Assembly (NCBI GenBank): GCA_963702955.1
Contig: OY969774.1
Coordinates: 248,001-312,000 of the forward strand
Direction of reading: 5' to 3'
Source of the DNA: VRUE01 sp963702955
GTDB taxonomy: Bacteria; Actinomycetota; Thermoleophilia; Solirubrobacterales; 70-9
DNA length: 64,000 nucleotides
The notes beneath the pieces were generated by a model. That model did no database searches and had not been told where the DNA came from. It saw only the letters and a list, made by a program, of their open reading frames with translations. A program made the translations under genes and the position numbers. Shown here one piece after another: positions 17,601-23,509 of this stretch; the first letter of the stretch is position 1; every line of letters begins with the position of its first letter.

Positions 17601-18501
17601 GCCCGCGGGCTTGTGCTACCTCGCCTTGACCGCAACGCAGATCGGCGACCAGGCTGCCGGAGAGCGACTGCGAACTCTGCTGGAGCCGCTGCGCCCATAT
17701 CTGATCCAGGCGCCACCCTCGCTGTTCTTCGGCAACTTGCCCGAGTGGCTGATCGGCCGCCTGGATCTCCTGGCGGGCAGGCCGGAGGCGGCCGTCGAGG
17801 AGCTGCGCGAGGCGGTCGAGCAAGCCGACGAGCTCGACCTCGTCTTGACCAGAGCATGGGCTCGGGTGGACCTGGCCAGCGCGCTGCATCGCTGCGGCGC
17901 CGCCGAGGAGGCACAGGCGGCGCTCGCCGAGGGCGAAGAGATCGTCGCCCGATACGGCCTCGGCCTGGTCGCACGCTGCGCCGCCGAGGTCAGGGCGGAG
18001 CTCGAGGGACGCGAGCCGCCGAGTCAGGCGCCGACCGCCGAGCGGCGCTCGCGCCCGATCCGGGCGATCAGGACTCGGGGAACGCGGCGAGCGCTGGCGG
18101 CGATGGCGGCCGGGCTCGACGACGCCGAGCTCGAGCGCCGCTTCGCCGAGCCGCGACGCCAGCGAGCGCTGATGAAAGGCGTGGCGCGTGGGTTCCAGCC
18201 GGCCCAAGCCGGCGGCTTCAGCGGAACGATCGCCTACGAGCTGGAGCCCTACGCGATCGAGCCGCCCCCCGACGCTCCCTGGCGCTGGGCGATCGAGGTC
18301 AACTCCCGTGCCGGCCGGGCGCGCCTGCTCGAGCCGGCGCCGCTGGACGCGGCGGTGACGGTCCATTTCGGCCTCGCGGACTGGGTGCGGGTGCTGGCCG
18401 GAAAGCAGGACCCCCTCACCGCGATGGTCGCCGGGCGCTGCAGCGTCGAGGGCGACGTCATTCTCGCCGCCCGCCTGGAGGCGATGTTCGGCGCTCGGTG
18501 A
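14662..18501 (+). CDS. Class III nucleotide cyclase / AAA ATPase / TPR / SCP2 multidomain protein
   Basis: 1279 residues. Residues 1-170 form a class III cyclase homology domain with metal-binding motifs FSDLVDST and KTLGDGVMSTF. Residues about 205-420 carry an STAND-like ATPase with Walker A GEPGIGKT (244-251) and Walker B LHLVLDDAHW (360-369). A long helical TPR-like region follows (about 600-1110). The last 130 residues are an SCP2 sterol-carrier-type domain (TVHFGLADWVRVLAGKQDPLTAMVAGRCSVEGD). The cyclase-ATPase-TPR core is common in actinobacteria; the SCP2 tail is unusual and could bind a lipid. Product (cAMP or cGMP) and activity are not certain. It is transcribed alone. Confidence 0.88.
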   Translation: MGGVAIVVFSDLVDSTALLASLGDDRMDIVRRAHMKDVADAVALGDGRVIKTLGDGVMSTFESALGALRASAAIQAAVERLDVEQGGIGVAARVGVAAGEPIPDGEDLHGMVVVIASRLSSAAETGEVLVQDLVQALVASRDGVALGEARDYDLKGVPAPVRASALLWRELAVEGEGDEPAGQGEPGGAVLSVGGDAPSQGRPRLPQLLAAYAGEPLIGRDAEIGALREATAPRPGRRAVLVLGEPGIGKTRHAAAAAAEAHAQGAVVALARCPPEAVIAFEPWVRAIGELALAGDEAWRARLAEAAGAELSALVPQLGAHAGAAEQAGVGEIVAAEGARYRLLNGISSALALAAGQSPLHLVLDDAHWCDPASAQALGHLLDSAPDRMVLVVTARDREMGRGHPVSRVLADLRRTRDLTELRLEGLDAPGMAALVGAQIGRAITPRLAARLQARTSGNPFFAGELVRDLDSQGALREAEALEEAPVPDVVADLVEERLGRLDPETEKLLGAAAAIGPSAPVALAAKAAGLGPQEADRAVAEALSERLVDDVATAQPTIAFPHALIREALLTGAGDAAQARLHLAIARALEEEPGAEPAELARHYGLAVAVAGPEPAIAAYQAAAGAAGADHDHEQAADHMRRALALLPDGDLHARAPVLLELGEQELLAADLVRARQTFRAAGDAARTIGDSAMLARAALGFAGGDVGFGWEVDTGDTTAVDLLREGLEALGEDEPRLALRITFRLTYLLAFTDDDDVMPELARRAEQLGGRLGDGESEVLARFTRLAAEFSRGADPMAVYGMFGEILELVEIAEECGREELLFRTVMWSAVAHYALRRIPECEAAIERAGEIAERLGSPRFSWELDVCRGSRLMDRGDRAGGEALVRRAGAVLRRLRPDIQVSVELTFLSVNGLMFDAEAKLGRALWEVMEAVVAQGSLTTLVAFGAALGGEDEIAGERLEKALSADLALIRRPDGHVPAGLCYLALTATQIGDQAAGERLRTLLEPLRPYLIQAPPSLFFGNLPEWLIGRLDLLAGRPEAAVEELREAVEQADELDLVLTRAWARVDLASALHRCGAAEEAQAALAEGEEIVARYGLGLVARCAAEVRAELEGREPPSQAPTAERRSRPIRAIRTRGTRRALAAMAAGLDDAELERRFAEPRRQRALMKGVARGFQPAQAGGFSGTIAYELEPYAIEPPPDAPWRWAIEVNSRAGRARLLEPAPLDAAVTVHFGLADWVRVLAGKQDPLTAMVAGRCSVEGDVILAARLEAMFGAR

Positions 18502-18582
18502 GGCCGCCGGGCTGCGGTCAGCAAAGAAAGCAGGCTGGTGGCCGTGTTCGACGGGGCCGCCAAACGAGATTGGCCCTTGTGA

Positions 18583-18607
18583 TCGAGAGCGGGCGCCTCG
18601 CTCTCGA
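18583..18607. terminator. Stem-loop between the cyclase gene and tRNA-Leu
   Basis: TCGAGAGCG (18583-18591) and CGCTCTCGA (18599-18607) form a perfect 9-bp stem with a 7-nt loop. It is downstream of both the plus-strand cyclase gene and the minus-strand tRNA, so it may end both transcripts. The surrounding stretch 18502-18660 shows no coding sequence. Confidence 0.5.
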
Positions 18608-18660
18608 GCCCGACGCGCGCCGATCAGCGCCAAGCACAGAAGCCTGCGGGGGTTTCTCGA

Positions 18661-18746
18661 TGCGGCTGAATGGAGTCGAACCATCACGTCCCGTAAGGGA
18701 CACAAGCCCCTCAAGCTTGCGCGTCTACCAGTTCCGCCACAGCCGC
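18661..18746 (-). tRNA. tRNA-Leu, anticodon GAG
   Basis: Read on the minus strand, the gene starts GCGGCTGTGGCGGAACTGG and has the type-II (long variable arm) structure of leucine tRNAs. The anticodon stem CAAGC/GCTTG encloses the loop TTGAGGG, giving anticodon GAG. The variable arm is TGTCCCTTACGGGACGT, the T-arm contains GGTTCGACTCC, and the acceptor stem GCGGCTG/CAGCCGC is perfect with discriminator A. The CCA end is not encoded. Confidence 0.96.
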
Positions 18747-18825
18747 GTGGGGGCGACGATTCTAGATGTTTGACCCTGGCTTGGTTTGCGGACGGCGGGA
18801 GGCGGGTTGCGCGGAGCGGATTCGT

Positions 18826-18869
18826 TTGCACGCGTCCGCGCCGCGCGGTAGCCTGCGAACAAGTGTTCG
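18826..18869 (+). promoter_or_regulatory. lexA promoter with SOS box
   Basis: A -35 element TTGCAC (18826-18831) and a -10 element TAGCCT (18849-18854) are separated by 17 bp. Directly downstream is CGAACAAGTGTTCG (18856-18869), a perfect match to the actinobacterial/Gram-positive LexA box CGAAC-N4-GTTCG. The box covers the expected transcription start, so LexA should repress its own gene. Confidence 0.88.
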
Positions 18870-18908
18870 AATGGTTGCCGGCGGCTGCCGGCTGACGAGG
18901 AGGATCGG

Positions 18909-19520
18909 GTGGACCTGGATCTGACCAAGAGGCAGAAGGAGATCTTCGACTTCATCCGCCGCTACGCGGAGAAGACCGGCTACCCGCCCACGGTGCGGGA
19001 GATCGGCAAAGCGGTCGGGCTGCACTCGTCCTCGACCGTGCACGCGCACCTCGCCAACCTGGAGAAGATCGGGCTGCTGCGTCGCGACCCGACCAAACCG
19101 CGGGCGATCGAGCTGCTGTTCGACAAGGCCAAGCGGACGATCATGCCCGGCGGCGGGCTGCCGCTGGTCGGCCAGGTCGCCGCCGGCGAGCCGATCCTCG
19201 CCGAGGAGAACATCGAGGAGTACATCGAGATCCCCGACGTGATCGGTGGCGAGGACGGCGACTACGTCCTCCGGGTGCGCGGCGAAAGCATGAAGGAAGC
19301 CGGAATCTTCGAGCAGGACTACGTCGTCGTCCGCCCGGTCGACGATGCCGTCGACGGCGAGATCGTCGTCGCCATGATCGGCGAGGACGCGACCGTGAAG
19401 CGCTACTTCCGCGAGAGCGACCACATCCGCCTGCAGCCCGAGAACGCGACGATGGAGCCGATCCGGACGACCGAGGCGACCGTCCTCGGCAGGGTGATCG
19501 GCGTCGTGAGAAAAGTCTGA
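18909..19520 (+). CDS. lexA: LexA repressor, SOS response regulator
   Basis: 203 residues with a GTG start behind GAGGAGGA. The N-terminal winged helix (LTKRQKEIFDFI, SSSTVHAHLANLEKIGLLRRDPTKPRAIEL) binds SOS boxes. The C-terminal serine peptidase domain contains the self-cleavage site Ala92-Gly93 (QVAAGEP), the catalytic Ser127 (RVRGESMKEAG) and Lys164 (DATVKRYF). RecA filaments on damaged DNA trigger autocleavage and derepress the SOS genes. An SOS box sits in its own promoter. The gene is divergent from tRNA-Leu. Confidence 0.98.
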   Translation: MDLDLTKRQKEIFDFIRRYAEKTGYPPTVREIGKAVGLHSSSTVHAHLANLEKIGLLRRDPTKPRAIELLFDKAKRTIMPGGGLPLVGQVAAGEPILAEENIEEYIEIPDVIGGEDGDYVLRVRGESMKEAGIFEQDYVVVRPVDDAVDGEIVVAMIGEDATVKRYFRESDHIRLQPENATMEPIRTTEATVLGRVIGVVRKV

Positions 19521-19550
19521 CCGAAGCGTCGGTGCCGCGCTACCATCGCG

Positions 19551-19914
19551 GAGCGAGCTGAGCGACCGCGGGGGGAGAGAAAACCCCTCGAGGAAAGTCC
19601 GGACACCATAGGGCGAGGGCGGTGGGTAACGCCCACCCGGGGAAACCCGCGGGAAAGTGCCACAGAAACACACGGCCGATGGCGCGGCCACACGTGAGCC
19701 GCGTACAGGCAAAGGTGAAATGGTGCGGTAAGAGCGCACCGGCGCCGCGGCGACGCGGCGGCCAGGCAAACCCCGCCCGGTGCAAGGCCAAACAGGATCG
19801 TCGACCCTGCCCGGCGAGGTCCAGGTAGGCCGCAGGGCCGCAAGGCCCCTCGGGAGCTGCGCTCCCGAGAGATAGATGGCCGCTCAAGACAGGATCCGGC
19901 TTACAGGCTCGCTG
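19551..19914 (+). ncRNA. rnpB: RNase P RNA (class A)
   Basis: The catalytic RNA that matures tRNA 5' ends. Conserved segments are all present in order: GAGGAAAGTCCGGACACC (from about 19589), ACAGAAAC, GGTGAAATGGTGCGGTAAGAGCGCACC, and near the end AGATAGATGGCCGC and ACAGGATCCGGCTTACAGG. The P1 helix can be drawn between AGCGAGC (19552-19558) and GCTCGCT (19907-19913). A -10-like TACCAT lies at 19541-19546, suggesting the transcript starts near 19552. It is followed immediately by a strong terminator. Confidence 0.97.
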
Positions 19915-19916
19915 AA

Positions 19917-19946
19917 GGGAAGGGGCCCTGCATGGGGCCCCTTCCC
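19917..19946 (+). terminator. Intrinsic terminator of rnpB
   Basis: A perfect 12-bp stem, GGGAAGGGGCCC (19917-19928) with GGGCCCCTTCCC (19935-19946), and a 6-nt loop, starting 3 nt after the RNase P RNA P1 helix. A short T-rich stretch (CAGTTTTCCGTCTT) follows at some distance. Confidence 0.85.
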
Positions 19947-19994
19947 AACCTCTTCACAGTTTTCCGTCTTAGCGTTTGCTAACGTGCCGCCAAC

Positions 19995-20120
19995 TTCCGC
20001 TGAATCTCCGCCACATATCGCGGGGAGCGGGGGACCCGACTAGTTGGGGCGAATCGCCGGCATCCGCCGCGTAGCGCAGCTCTTTCAGCGCGAGCCCGTC
20101 AGCTAACCCCGTAAGCGCCC
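19995..20120 (+). promoter_or_regulatory. ydaO/yuaA-type cyclic di-AMP riboswitch
   Basis: The leader of the RlpA-like gene contains the conserved blocks of the c-di-AMP riboswitch in order: CGCTGAATC at 19998, CGGGGAGCGGGGGACCC at 20020-20036, GGGGCGAATCGCCGGCATCC at 20046-20065, and the 3' block GAGCCCGTCAGCTAACCCC with GTAAGCG at 20092-20117. CGCT (19998-20001) pairs with AGCG (20114-20117) to close the element. This class is established as a c-di-AMP sensor that turns genes off, and in actinobacteria it often precedes cell-wall hydrolase genes. The coding start is only 12 nt beyond it. Confidence 0.88.
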
Positions 20121-20128
20121 GAAAGAGC

Positions 20129-20590
20129 ATGAGAAACGCAAGGAACCGCCTTGGGCGGAAAAGCCGAGCCTGGATTGCGCTGCTGATCGCGGTGTGCGTG
20201 GTCGCCTGCGCCCCCGGCGCGGCGCAGGGGGGCACCGGCGGCGCTTCGAACGTCGCCGCGACCGGCTCGCTCGAAGGCGGCATCGCCTTCTCGCCCCTGC
20301 GCTCGGCCGGCGCCACCTGGTACGGGCCCGGCCTCTACGGCAGCCACACCGCCTGCGGCCAGATTCTGCAGCCGCAGACGATCGGCGTCGCCCACCGCGA
20401 CCTGCCTTGCGGCACGCCGGTCAAGTTCGTCTACGGCGGCCACGAAATCGTCACCACGGTGATCGACCGCGGCCCCTACAGCGCCGGCAACGAATGGGAC
20501 CTGACCAACGGTGCCCGCCGCGCGCTGCACTTCGAAGGCTCGGGCCAGATCCGCTATGCGGTCGCGATGAAGTACGCCCGGGCCGGGTAG
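20129..20590 (+). CDS. RlpA-like double-psi beta-barrel cell-wall protein, probable lipoprotein
   Basis: 153 residues. A basic N-terminus and hydrophobic segment (AWIALLIAVCVVACAPG) end in a possible lipobox with Cys27. The mature part is a double-psi beta-barrel of the RlpA/expansin type: ATWYGPGLYGSHTACGQ, GVAHRDLPCGTPVKF and VIDRGPYSAGNEWDLTNGARRAL, retaining the conserved Asp of the (V/I)xDRGP motif. Members act on or bind peptidoglycan outside the membrane. The gene is behind a c-di-AMP riboswitch, which ties its expression to that signal. No SPOR domain is present. Confidence 0.88.
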   Translation: MRNARNRLGRKSRAWIALLIAVCVVACAPGAAQGGTGGASNVAATGSLEGGIAFSPLRSAGATWYGPGLYGSHTACGQILQPQTIGVAHRDLPCGTPVKFVYGGHEIVTTVIDRGPYSAGNEWDLTNGARRALHFEGSGQIRYAVAMKYARAG

Positions 20591-20672
20591 ACGGCCCGCC
20601 GCTCGCCGACAGCCGCCCCGGCGGTTAGTCTTTTGCCCGCCAAGCAGGACTTTCCACGAGAGGAGCACGGGC

Positions 20673-21359
20673 ATGTCGAGGTCTTCGAAAAGAGCGGTCA
20701 TCGCACTTGCGGCGGGGCTCGCGCTCCTTGTCACGTTCGCGGCGGGCACCGGCCTCGCGGCCAAGTCGCGGACCACGGTGGTGCTCGGCGGCAGCGGCGA
20801 AACCCCCAACCCGTCCTGCCCGGGCCTGCCCTGCCAGGCGATCGGCAGCGTCACCGGCTTCCAGGTCAGCACGACTCAGACGAGCCTTCCGTTCAACGTC
20901 AACCGCTCCGGCAAGGTGACCGCCTGGACGCTGACCCTGGCCCAGCCGACCAACTCGCAGCGCTCCTTCTTCAACGGCTTCTTCGGCACCCCGCCCGAGG
21001 CGCGGCTGGCGATCCTGCGCCGCGTCCCCGGTACCAGCCCGCCGCGCTACAACCTGCGCTCCCAGGGCTCGGTCCACGTGCTCAGCCCGTACTTCGGCCA
21101 AACGGTCAAGTTCGGCGCCTCGCTGAAGGTCGAAAAGGGCGACATCGTCGGCCTCACGATCCCCACCTGGGCACCGGCCTTCGCCCAGAACCTGCCGGCC
21201 AAGAACGCCTGGCGGGCGAGCCGCGAACCGGGCAGGTGCACCAACACCACCGACGTCCGCCAGGGCCGGCCCCAGGAGACGGTCGGCAAGCGAGCGACCT
21301 ACGGCTGCCGCTACAGCACCGCGCGTCTGCTGTATACGGCAACCGTGGTCGAGAACTAA
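20673..21359 (+). CDS. Secreted protein of unknown function
   Basis: 228 residues, with a GAGAGGAG ribosome binding site 7-8 nt before the ATG and a clear signal peptide (VIALAAGLALLVTFAAGTGLAA). The mature part has a Cys pair near its start (NPSCPGLPCQ) and another pair near the end (GRCTN, YGCRYS), suggesting two disulfides, and a beta-rich composition. I do not recognise a named domain. Its TAA overlaps the stop of the convergent AhpD-like gene in the four bases CTAA. Confidence 0.75.
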   Translation: MSRSSKRAVIALAAGLALLVTFAAGTGLAAKSRTTVVLGGSGETPNPSCPGLPCQAIGSVTGFQVSTTQTSLPFNVNRSGKVTAWTLTLAQPTNSQRSFFNGFFGTPPEARLAILRRVPGTSPPRYNLRSQGSVHVLSPYFGQTVKFGASLKVEKGDIVGLTIPTWAPAFAQNLPAKNAWRASREPGRCTNTTDVRQGRPQETVGKRATYGCRYSTARLLYTATVVEN

Positions 21360-21925
21360 GCCGCGGAGGGCAGCACTTCCGGCGTCGCCTGATCCCTGGG
21401 CAGCGCCGCCGCGCTTGCGATCAGGCTCTGGAACTCGTTCAGCGCCAGGTGCGCGACCGCCTCGAGCAGCTCCTCGTCGGTCCAGCCGATTTCCCGTGCC
21501 TCCTCGTGCAGGTGGTGGGGGGGATAGCCGTCGTGCGCTTCCAGCGTCGCCTGCAGGTAGGCGAGCAGAGCCGCCTCCTTGGCGTCGCCGGAGTTGAAGC
21601 TGCGGGCCCGCGAGACCTCGTCGAGACCGAGCCCCGCCCGCCGCGCCGACTTGGCGTGCTGGGCGATGCTGTAGTCATCGTCGCGGTACTCGGCCACCGC
21701 CAGCGCGATCCGTTCCCGGGTCGCCAGCGGCAGGACGCCGCCGCGCAGCTCCGAGCGCATCCGCGTGTAGGCACGCAGGACCGCCGGTGCGCCGGCGAGG
21801 ACGCCGACGAACTTGGTCACCGCGCCGCCGGCCGCCTGGATGCTCTTGATCAGGGGAGCGCTCTCGTCCGGAGCCGTCAACTCGTCGTGGATCTGGAATC
21901 TGCTTACTGCTGTTTTTACCGTCAC
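21356..21925 (-). CDS. Carboxymuconolactone decarboxylase/AhpD-like protein lacking the CxxC motif
   Basis: 189 residues with the all-helical CMD/AhpD fold pattern (ATRERIALAVAEYRDDDYSIAQHAKSARRAGL, then KEAALLAYLQATLEAH and TDEELLEAVAHLALNEF). In AhpD-type peroxidase partners the motif is E-x-N-C-x-Y-C-x-x-x-H; here it reads EYRDDDYSIAQH, so the general-base Glu and the His remain but both redox cysteines are missing. Thiol peroxidase chemistry is therefore unlikely. The upstream region has tandem TTTACA-type repeats and a TAACTTAC inverted repeat. Confidence 0.85.
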   Translation of the reverse strand: MTVKTAVSRFQIHDELTAPDESAPLIKSIQAAGGAVTKFVGVLAGAPAVLRAYTRMRSELRGGVLPLATRERIALAVAEYRDDDYSIAQHAKSARRAGLGLDEVSRARSFNSGDAKEAALLAYLQATLEAHDGYPPHHLHEEAREIGWTDEELLEAVAHLALNEFQSLIASAAALPRDQATPEVLPSAA

Positions 21926-21953
21926 GTGCTTCCCGCCTTTGGCTCGAATTCCG

Positions 21954-21986
21954 CTTTACAGAGCCTTTACATCGCCTTTACTTTAC
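21954..21986. promoter_or_regulatory. Tandem 11-bp repeats resembling a PhoP/PhoB-type box
   Basis: Three contiguous 11-bp units each begin with CTTTAC (21954, 21965, 21976), and a fourth CTTTAC starts at 21981. Written as TTTACA-N5-TTTACA-N5-TTTACT they match the layout of the Bacillus PhoP box (TTNACA spaced about 5 bp) and, in general, the one-turn direct repeats bound by OmpR/PhoB-family regulators. The site lies 29-61 bp upstream of the AhpD-like start and about 170-200 bp upstream of glnA. The regulator is inferred, not shown. Confidence 0.45.
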
Positions 21987-21996
21987 TTTGAGCCAC

Positions 21997-22017
21997 TAAC
22001 TTACGTGAAGTAAGTTA
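21997..22017. promoter_or_regulatory. Inverted repeat TAACTTAC-N5-GTAAGTTA
   Basis: A perfect 8-bp inverted repeat with a 5-bp spacer (GTGAA) sits in the AT-rich divergent region between the AhpD-like gene and glnA. The half-site spacing is that of a dimeric helix-turn-helix operator. It does not match the GlnR box layout (GTNAC-N6-GAAAC) well. Confidence 0.45.
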
Positions 22018-22156
22018 TAGCTGGTTTTGCGTCCGTTCGCAAGCCCCGCGAAGCACGCTTCCTCTACCCGTAATACGCGACGATGCACCAGTCCGGTTCA
22101 GTCGCCTATCTTTGCCGTCCGAACTCGCAGCGCCGACCAGAGCCGAGGAGGCCGAG

Positions 22157-23509
22157 ATGGCAGACAAACCGAAGAGCGCCGCCGACGTCGCCGCGATCGT
22201 CAGCGAACACGACGTGCGCTTCGTCCGGCTCTGGTTCACCGACGTCCTCGGCCAGCTGAAGAGCTTCTCGATCAACGCCTCCGAACTCGCCGACGCCTTC
22301 GAGGGGGGGATGGGGTTCGACGGCTCCTCGATCACCGGCTTCAACCCGATCGAGGAGTCGGACATGATCGCGATGCCCGATCCCTCGACCTTCGCCCTGA
22401 TCCCCTGGCGCCCCGAAGAGGAGAACGCGGTCGCCCGCATGTTCTGCGACATCCGCGTGCCGGGCGGCGATCCCTACGAGGGCGATCCGCGCTGGATCAT
22501 GCGCCGCGCCCTCAAACGGGCCCAGGACCTCGGTTTCGACGACTACAACATCGGCCCCGAGCTGGAGTTCTTCTACTTCCGCTCGGCCAAGCCGCAGGGC
22601 GGCGTCCCCGAGGTTCTCGACGAGGGCGGCTACTTCGACCTGACCACGCTCGACGCCGGCTCCGACGTGCGCCGCGACACCGTGCTGGCGCTGGAAAAGA
22701 TGGGCATCCACGTCGAGTACACCCACCACGAGGTCGGCCCCTCCCAGCACGAGGTCGACATGCGCTACAAGAACGCGCTCGAGATGTCGGACGACTGCAT
22801 GACCTACCGCATCGTCGTCAAGGAGTACGCGATGAAGTACGGCTGGCATGCGACCTTCATGCCGAAGCCGCTGTTCGGCGAGAACGGCTCCGGAATGCAC
22901 GTCCACCAGTCGCTGACCAAAGACGGCAAGAACGCCTTCTTCGATGCCGACGACCCCTACTACCTCTCGCCGACCGCCAAGGCCTTCATCGCCGGCCAGC
23001 TCAAACACGCGCGTGAGATCTCGCCGCTCTTCGCCCAGTGGGTCAACTCCTACAAGCGCCTCGTCCCCGGCTTCGAGGCGCCGGTCTACCTGGCCTGGTC
23101 GCGCCGCAACCGCTCGGCGCTGATCCGGGTGCCGCTCTACCACCCCGGCAAGGAGGGGGCGACGCGGGCCGAGCTGCGCTGCCCCGACCCGGCCTGCAAT
23201 CCCTACCTCTGCTTCGCCGGCATGCTGCAGGCGGGGCTGGAGGGGATCGAGAAGGGCTACGAGCTGCCCGAGCCGATGGAGCAGAACCTCTACCACCTCT
23301 CGCCCGAGGAGCGGGCCCAGCGCGGCATCGAGGAGCTGCCGGAGACGCTCGGCGAAGCGATCGAGGTCGCCGCCGACTCGGAGCTGGTCCTGCGCACGCT
23401 CGGCGAGCACACTTTCCGCCGCTTCGTCGAGATCAAGCGGCAGGAATGGGACGAGTACCGGGTCCAGGTCACTCCCTACGAGATCGAGAACTTCCTGCCG
23501 GTGCTCTAG
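22157..23509 (+). CDS. glnA: Glutamine synthetase type I
   Basis: 450 residues. The ATG at 22157 is preceded by GAGGAGG at the right distance, so an in-frame start at 22112 is rejected. Signatures are FDGSSITGF, the glutamate/metal region GPELEFFYF, HHEVGPSQHEVD, MPKPLFGENGSGMHVHQS, and the ATP/glutamate loop NRSALIRVP. The length and the block NLYHLSPEER place it with short GSI-alpha-like enzymes. It makes glutamine from glutamate, ammonia and ATP in the cytosol. Its TAG overlaps the convergent MMPL stop in the palindrome CTAG (23506-23509). Confidence 0.97.
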   Translation: MADKPKSAADVAAIVSEHDVRFVRLWFTDVLGQLKSFSINASELADAFEGGMGFDGSSITGFNPIEESDMIAMPDPSTFALIPWRPEEENAVARMFCDIRVPGGDPYEGDPRWIMRRALKRAQDLGFDDYNIGPELEFFYFRSAKPQGGVPEVLDEGGYFDLTTLDAGSDVRRDTVLALEKMGIHVEYTHHEVGPSQHEVDMRYKNALEMSDDCMTYRIVVKEYAMKYGWHATFMPKPLFGENGSGMHVHQSLTKDGKNAFFDADDPYYLSPTAKAFIAGQLKHAREISPLFAQWVNSYKRLVPGFEAPVYLAWSRRNRSALIRVPLYHPGKEGATRAELRCPDPACNPYLCFAGMLQAGLEGIEKGYELPEPMEQNLYHLSPEERAQRGIEELPETLGEAIEVAADSELVLRTLGEHTFRRFVEIKRQEWDEYRVQVTPYEIENFLPVL

